Assembly: GCA_020205615.1 (NCBI GenBank)
Contig: CM035170.1
Coordinates: 30,757,503 to 30,821,502, forward strand
Direction of reading: 5' to 3'
Length of the DNA: 64,000 nt
Source: Panax quinquefolius
Lineage: Eukaryota; Streptophyta; Magnoliopsida; Apiales; Araliaceae
Shown here: in pieces, positions 59,404 to 64,000 of the stretch
Position numbering within the stretch: position 1 is the stretch's first letter
How the letters are laid out: every line of letters starts with the position of its first letter
Position numbers and translations under genes: made by a program
Notes under the pieces: model-generated
What the model was told of the DNA's origin: nothing
Seen by the model: the letters and a program-made list of their open reading frames with translations, nothing else
Database searches by the model: none

Positions 59404-60507
59404 ACAACCACAAAACAGGTCCATTCCATCCAACCTATTCTGAGTCGCCAAATACATGGTATAGAAAACAATTAAAACTTTATTACAACAATTGTTGTGC
59501 AAAATACAACAACACGTATGCTTTGAGTTTGGATACAAATATATACCAACTGTGACTCTCATCCCAACCTTGGATAACACGTCACAATGACACCTTACAT
59601 AAAGGTATAGTCAAAAACTGTTTTAGAAATTAGAATCTTTGGGAAGTGCTCAAGGAAACCTTCGTACATGGGAGGCCATGCGTCTAGGTTATGATAGATA
59701 TCATATGGCCACAGAATTATCCTTGGTTGACCGAATAGACCCCAAAGAAAAACGAGAAGATTACTATCATATTCTTTCCAATGGTAAGTCTTCTCTTGAC
59801 ATATAAATATCTCTGTTATCTACAATTGAGAATTATACTTCAAACAAACACCAAGATCATATAGGTAGTGCGCGTAGATATACTCAGTAAGTGGATGTGC
59901 ACAACCCTGTCTTATGATGACACGAGGTTATATGTCATTAGACATCTTGTATGATAGTGGCAAAATACCCTTCCAACATTGGGTTCGCCTCACCCTATTT
60001 GATTCACCAAATATAACTACTAAATGATGACCATCGTTCTATTCCCCTGTTACCCCCACTCGACCCAGCTACACTCTTATTACCTAAAAGGAATTGTGAA
60101 ACAGAAGGGTGAGCATAACTAGCCTAGTAAAGAATATCATGACTAAAGATAAATAAATTATCAATAGCCTTCAACAGTAATAAATCAGAGATTTAGAACA
60201 TATGGTAGATGATAAAAATTTTCAACCATAGTTGCAGCGGAACGAGTAATCCATTAGAAGAGTCAAATAGACTATAAAGTCTATTATCTTCTCCATGTTA
60301 AAAATCCACCAACAATGTTTTATCCCTATAACATCAATCAACAATTCTGGTCCATAATCATATGAATAACTCATAATCATAATTGTGATTCTAAATTCCT
60401 CTTCGCACCCAGGACAAAGATAATTTTCATCACTTGTCTTTACTTGAAACATCAAAGATCATGGTTATACCAAATCACGCCTCTGCTCATAATCATACTA
60501 ATAAATT

Positions 60508-60690
60508 CATCTTTTACTTTACGGCGAAGATATTCATCAACAGATTCATCTTTACACTACAGCCAAAGATATTCAACAACAGTTCATCTTTGCACTACAG
60601 GCCACAGATATTCAATCACAGTTCATCTTTGCAATACGTGCCAAAGATATTCATCAACAGTTCATATTTGCGCTACAGGCCAAATATATT
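60508..60690. repeat. Minisatellite inside L6
   Basis: Five units of TTCATCTTTGCACTACAGGC-CAAAGATATTCAACAACAG. Confidence 0.85.
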
Positions 60691-61027
60691 AATATATAAT
60701 CATTTCAAAATCTATATAAACCATAATTATATCCATGTTGATCAATTCACCTTTGCACTTAAGCTAAAAATATTCAATTGTAAATTCAATGGTCATGATC
60801 ATATCAGTCAACGATTCAACTTTGCACTACTGGCCAAAGAGAACCCATAGTCATGATCATACCAATAATCTACCCATCTTTACACTCAAGTCAAAGAGAA
60901 ATATCATCACCATGATTATAAAAATGTTATATATGATAATAAAAATAATATGATCAAAACACAGATTTAATTTCAAGAGTAAGATTCATAAATCAACGAT
61001 AATTTGGTCAGAAAAATAAACCAATTT

Positions 61028-61142
61028 TGTCGTGAATAGTAACTCATGAATAGTAACTCGTGAATAGTAACTCGTGAATAGTAACTAATGAATAGTAACT
61101 CGTGAATAGTAACTCATTAATAGTAACTCATGAATAGTACTC
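61028..61142. repeat. Short tandem repeat GTGAATAGTAACTC in L6
   Basis: About eight units of 14 bp (CGTGAATAGTAACT / CATGAATAGTAACT). L3 has three units in reverse (22265-22310); L1 and L2 have one or two. Confidence 0.85.
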
Positions 61143-62788
61143 CTTATTAGTACCGTATACGTAAATAATGTCATATCGTAAAATAAAGGTCATATACATG
61201 AATAATAGTCAAGATATCGTGAATAGTCCCATATATCGTGAATAGTAACCCCGACTCAAAAAGGTAGAAATTCCACAATAAGATCCATACCAATATGTCA
61301 GTATAATGATATTGAAAGAATAACATCGTTATGAAGAATATAACATCCCTTAATATCCCTTACTATCCCTTACTATCCCTTACCTCAAAAGAGCAGCACT
61401 TCTGACTGGATATCGGATATGACGTTGAAGGAAACTTGCACTGATGAACAGAAACTCACAAAGTATCTAAATACTCACAAAATACACTCAATAATCTAGA
61501 GAGAGAAAGAGAGAAAACTTGTTTCTGGTGTGATTTTCAATTCTAACTTAACCTTCTATTTATAGGAAAATGTAAGCACGCCGAAGCAGACTTAACCTGC
61601 AACCTGATGGCTTTATCTGTTACTATTCCCACCCACCACATTTGAAATTCAATTGAGCACATTTCTCACCAACCAAAAGTGGGGTCCACTCAATTCTAGA
61701 ATTTTCCACCAAAATGATTTATAACCTAATTTTCGAATCAGTCACCTCTTAAAATTCATAACAAATCATACGCTCATTTTTAACGGTTCAAAATTTGTGG
61801 ACATATACTCAACTTATATATGTATAACATATCCAAAAATTACAACGATCCAACGGTCGAATTAAATATTATAACTCACACAATAAAGCTGTAAGAACAC
61901 CGATTTGATCTTTTAATACCTCCAATCCGATAAAATATTGATAAAACACCTCAACATTAACTCCTTCATTTATAACCACATAAATAAATCCATCATTTAT
62001 ATCCACATCAAATAAATATTTCCTTATCATATAAATCAATAATTAATTATTCACAAATAATATTACAAAATCACAATAATGACAACCAGGCAGTTCCCAG
62101 GAAAGAGGGGGCTTTTCGATAAGGATTTCTCCTTACTGGCGCGCAATTAGGTGACCAAACCTCTCCTTGACAGAATATTATAGACATTGCCAATAATTTT
62201 ATCTAATAATATTATTCCAAATAATATGAATTATTGATCTGATAATGGAGATACTGTGCAGTGACAATTATTGAAACAACAATAATATAAAATATCAACG
62301 CAGCAATTATTGAATCAATAAAATAACATATTGAATAATAATTACTGTGTAACAATTATTGAGTAGTGCCTTCTTACGTAAGGATCAATAATTCAAAAAT
62401 CATCGTAAAAACTGCAGCTACTCTTGTGCGAAACACGCCAGACATCAGTATTTTAACCACCGGGTATTCCAACGATGTTAATTCTTGAATAACTACGCCA
62501 TTATTTATAAAAACTCAAATTTGTCATTTTCTTCATCCAACAGCTTATTACATTATGGGGCCCACAAATGGTTTAACGGCAAATAAATGCGAATATTTCC
62601 CGACGTAAAGAATATTCCACGACTAAACGAATATTCTCCGACAACAATGAATATTTTATAACCACTTGCGTATTTTGAAAAAAAATTCATATATCACCCT
62701 TAACTTTAACCTTTTATCAATTTAACCATTTACTTGAATAGTAATTATAAGAAAAATTAAATAATTTTATTTCATAAAATTCGTGGTC

Positions 62789-62793
<5 letters not shown>

Positions 62794-62823
<30 letters not shown>

Positions 62824-62897
62824 ATTCCCACCCGTGACCAAGTTATCAACCCCCCATTTCAAACCTCCACCAAAATCCACTAATAAGATGTCAAGTG

Positions 62898-62961
<64 letters not shown>

Positions 62962-63034
62962 CATTCCCACCCATGACCAAGTTATCAACCCCCATTTCAA
63001 ACCTCCACCAAAATCCACTAATAAGATGTCAGTG

Positions 63035-63095
<61 letters not shown>

Positions 63096-63230
63096 ATTCC
63101 CACCCGTGACCAAGTTATCAACCCCCATTTCAAACCTCCACCAAAATCCACTAACATATATATATAATAAAAAATTACTTCCCTCCTTGCCAACTTCCAA
63201 ATCAAAACATATATATATATATAGTACTCC
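62794..63230. repeat. Compound tandem repeat in L5: ~75-bp unit alternating with (TA)n
   Basis: The block ACCATTCCCACCCRTGACCA, then AGTTATCAACCCCCATTTC, then AAACCTCCACCAAAATCCACTAA occurs at 62821, 62960 and 63094. The three are separated by (TA)n tracts of about 55-60 bases that themselves follow GTCA(A)GTGGTG. It generates open frames of Tyr-Ile repeats that are not genes. Confidence 0.9.
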
Positions 63231-63543
63231 ATCCCGTGCCACCAAAATATTCATCCACCTTCCAAGACCTTCATCCACATGTGGGCCCCACCCGTGGGCC
63301 CCCCATAAAAATAATTTTCTATCGATTATTTGAAAAATGGGTAAATGGGGGTCTATAAAATAAGTAAAATTTACATCAAATACTTCATAAAAACAAATCC
63401 ACTCAATATTTTAACAACACTTATCATCATTATTATAATTCACAATATTAATCAACCAGGTCGTTCCCAGGAAAGAGGGGGCTTTCCAATAAGGATTTCT
63501 CCCTATTGGCGCGCAATTAGGTGACCAAACCTCTCCTTGACAG
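63231..63543 (-). mobile_element. Family L LTR L5, second part
   Basis: From 63440 the sequence AACCAGGTCGTTCCCAGGAA, then AGAGGGGGCTTTCC and TTAGGTGACCAAACCTCTCC matches L4 (45530-45620). This shows that L5 resumes after L6 and the compound repeat. Cut at 63543 by M2. Confidence 0.7.
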
Positions 63544-64000
63544 TGTTAGGTTTGTAATATTCATGAACGCAATCAAATTGCATTAAATAAGCGGAAACGT
63601 GTAAAAATCAGAGTTTAAAATTTTACAAACCATATACCCGGATCATCCTTTATGCGCAATTATTAATTAAACGAAAAAGAAAAAACAAGATTCATACCCT
63701 TGAAGATTCGAGCTTCCTCAGGTACAAGTTCACCTCCAATCCTTTTTCGCGTTCAACTTGAATCCACCGGGTTTGGTTCCTTCCTTTAATCAACGTTAGC
63801 CACCCAAGTGTTTGGCCTCTAGAGGTGATCCACCAAGGAAGAAGAAGGATTCAAGAAGATGGGTATTTTGGCAAAACCCTAGTTTTCTATCTCTATAGAA
63901 AAAGAGCGTACTCTCCCAACTATTGGAATTACATATATCGATATCTAATATAAGACTCACCTTATAAAATATCAGGTAACCCTATTTAATTAAAAATAAG
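63544..64000 (-). mobile_element. LTR M2, partial, runs off the right edge
   Basis: Begins TGTTAGGTTTGTAATATTC, the reverse complement of the M1 end, and follows M1 backwards (TTACAAACCATATACCCGG, GAGGTGATCCACCAAGGAAG). TSD candidate at the left is GACAG (63539-63543). Confidence 0.85.

Larger units (their letters stand above)
59400..62793 (-). mobile_element. Family L LTR L6 (about 3.4 kb), nested in L5
   Basis: Plus-strand start TGTGACAACCACAAAACAGG, end AATTCGTGGTCTT-CTA. Aligns with L1 throughout. It has the minisatellite (60508-60690), TATA block near 61557 and the CAGTTCCCAGGAAAGAGG block near 62090. It is flanked on both sides by TA microsatellite, so the TSD cannot be told from the repeat. 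No PBS, PPT or interior, so solo. Confidence 0.8.

Overview
This window is intergenic DNA from a large, repeat-rich plant nuclear genome, probably a dicot. I find no ordinary host gene, tRNA or rRNA. The plant assignment rests on the element set: Ty3/gypsy Tat- and Athila-type elements with their typical primer-binding sites, a Ty1/copia element, chromovirus-like LTRs, an endogenous pararetrovirus (Caulimoviridae), and interstitial TTTAGGG repeats. Nearly all coding sequence is broken by stops and frameshifts. A 100-base N run at 4521-4620 marks a scaffold gap, so this is a draft assembly.

The layout is best read as a nested stack, supported by LTR ends, primer sites, polypurine tracts and several target-site duplications (TSDs). 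A minus-strand copia relic (53046-54390) carries an Athila element (LTR 51611-53040, gag-PR down to 49622). The Athila protease region is broken by a plus-strand Tat element 'T2' (3' region 35935-37875, 3' LTR 37876-49621). The T2 LTR is itself split by a near full-length endogenous pararetrovirus (about 39425-48525). That provirus contains a short solo LTR (44165-45682) inside its reverse transcriptase. T2 also abuts or hosts a minus-strand chromovirus-like LTR (32336-35929). That LTR is broken by a second Tat element, 'T1', on the minus strand: 5' LTR 29610-32335, gag/PR 25892-28810, G-patch/RT/RNase H/integrase 15814-20094, and 3' LTR start at 1-63. T1 is in turn split by members of a repeat family I call 'L'.

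Family L has very long LTRs (about 3.4-4.0 kb, TGTAA...TTACA) with a TATA box and an internal minisatellite of about 38-40 bp. In the one copy showing both LTRs (about 5510-13278), the internal domain is only 338 bp and holds little besides a PPT and a tRNA-iMet-type PBS. Other L copies are 514-4516, 20100-25896 (perfect TSD GTATA, itself carrying solo LTR 'M1' at 22779-24639 with TSD GACCT), 57562 onward, and 59400-62793 nested inside the latter.

The right end (54539-64000) holds a second, plus-strand copia 3' fragment, a chromovirus-like LTR (55512-57561), and the nested L5/L6/M2 complex rich in TA/TG microsatellites. Nothing here forms an operon or host pathway. The functional logic is that of retroelements: LTR promoters, PBS/PPT priming sites and degraded gag-pol genes. 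The most noteworthy items are the depth of nesting, the pararetrovirus sitting in a TA/CA microsatellite of an LTR, the giant-LTR/tiny-interior L family, a possible antisense ORF relic in T1, and a sequence-error-like signature that separates some L copies from others.
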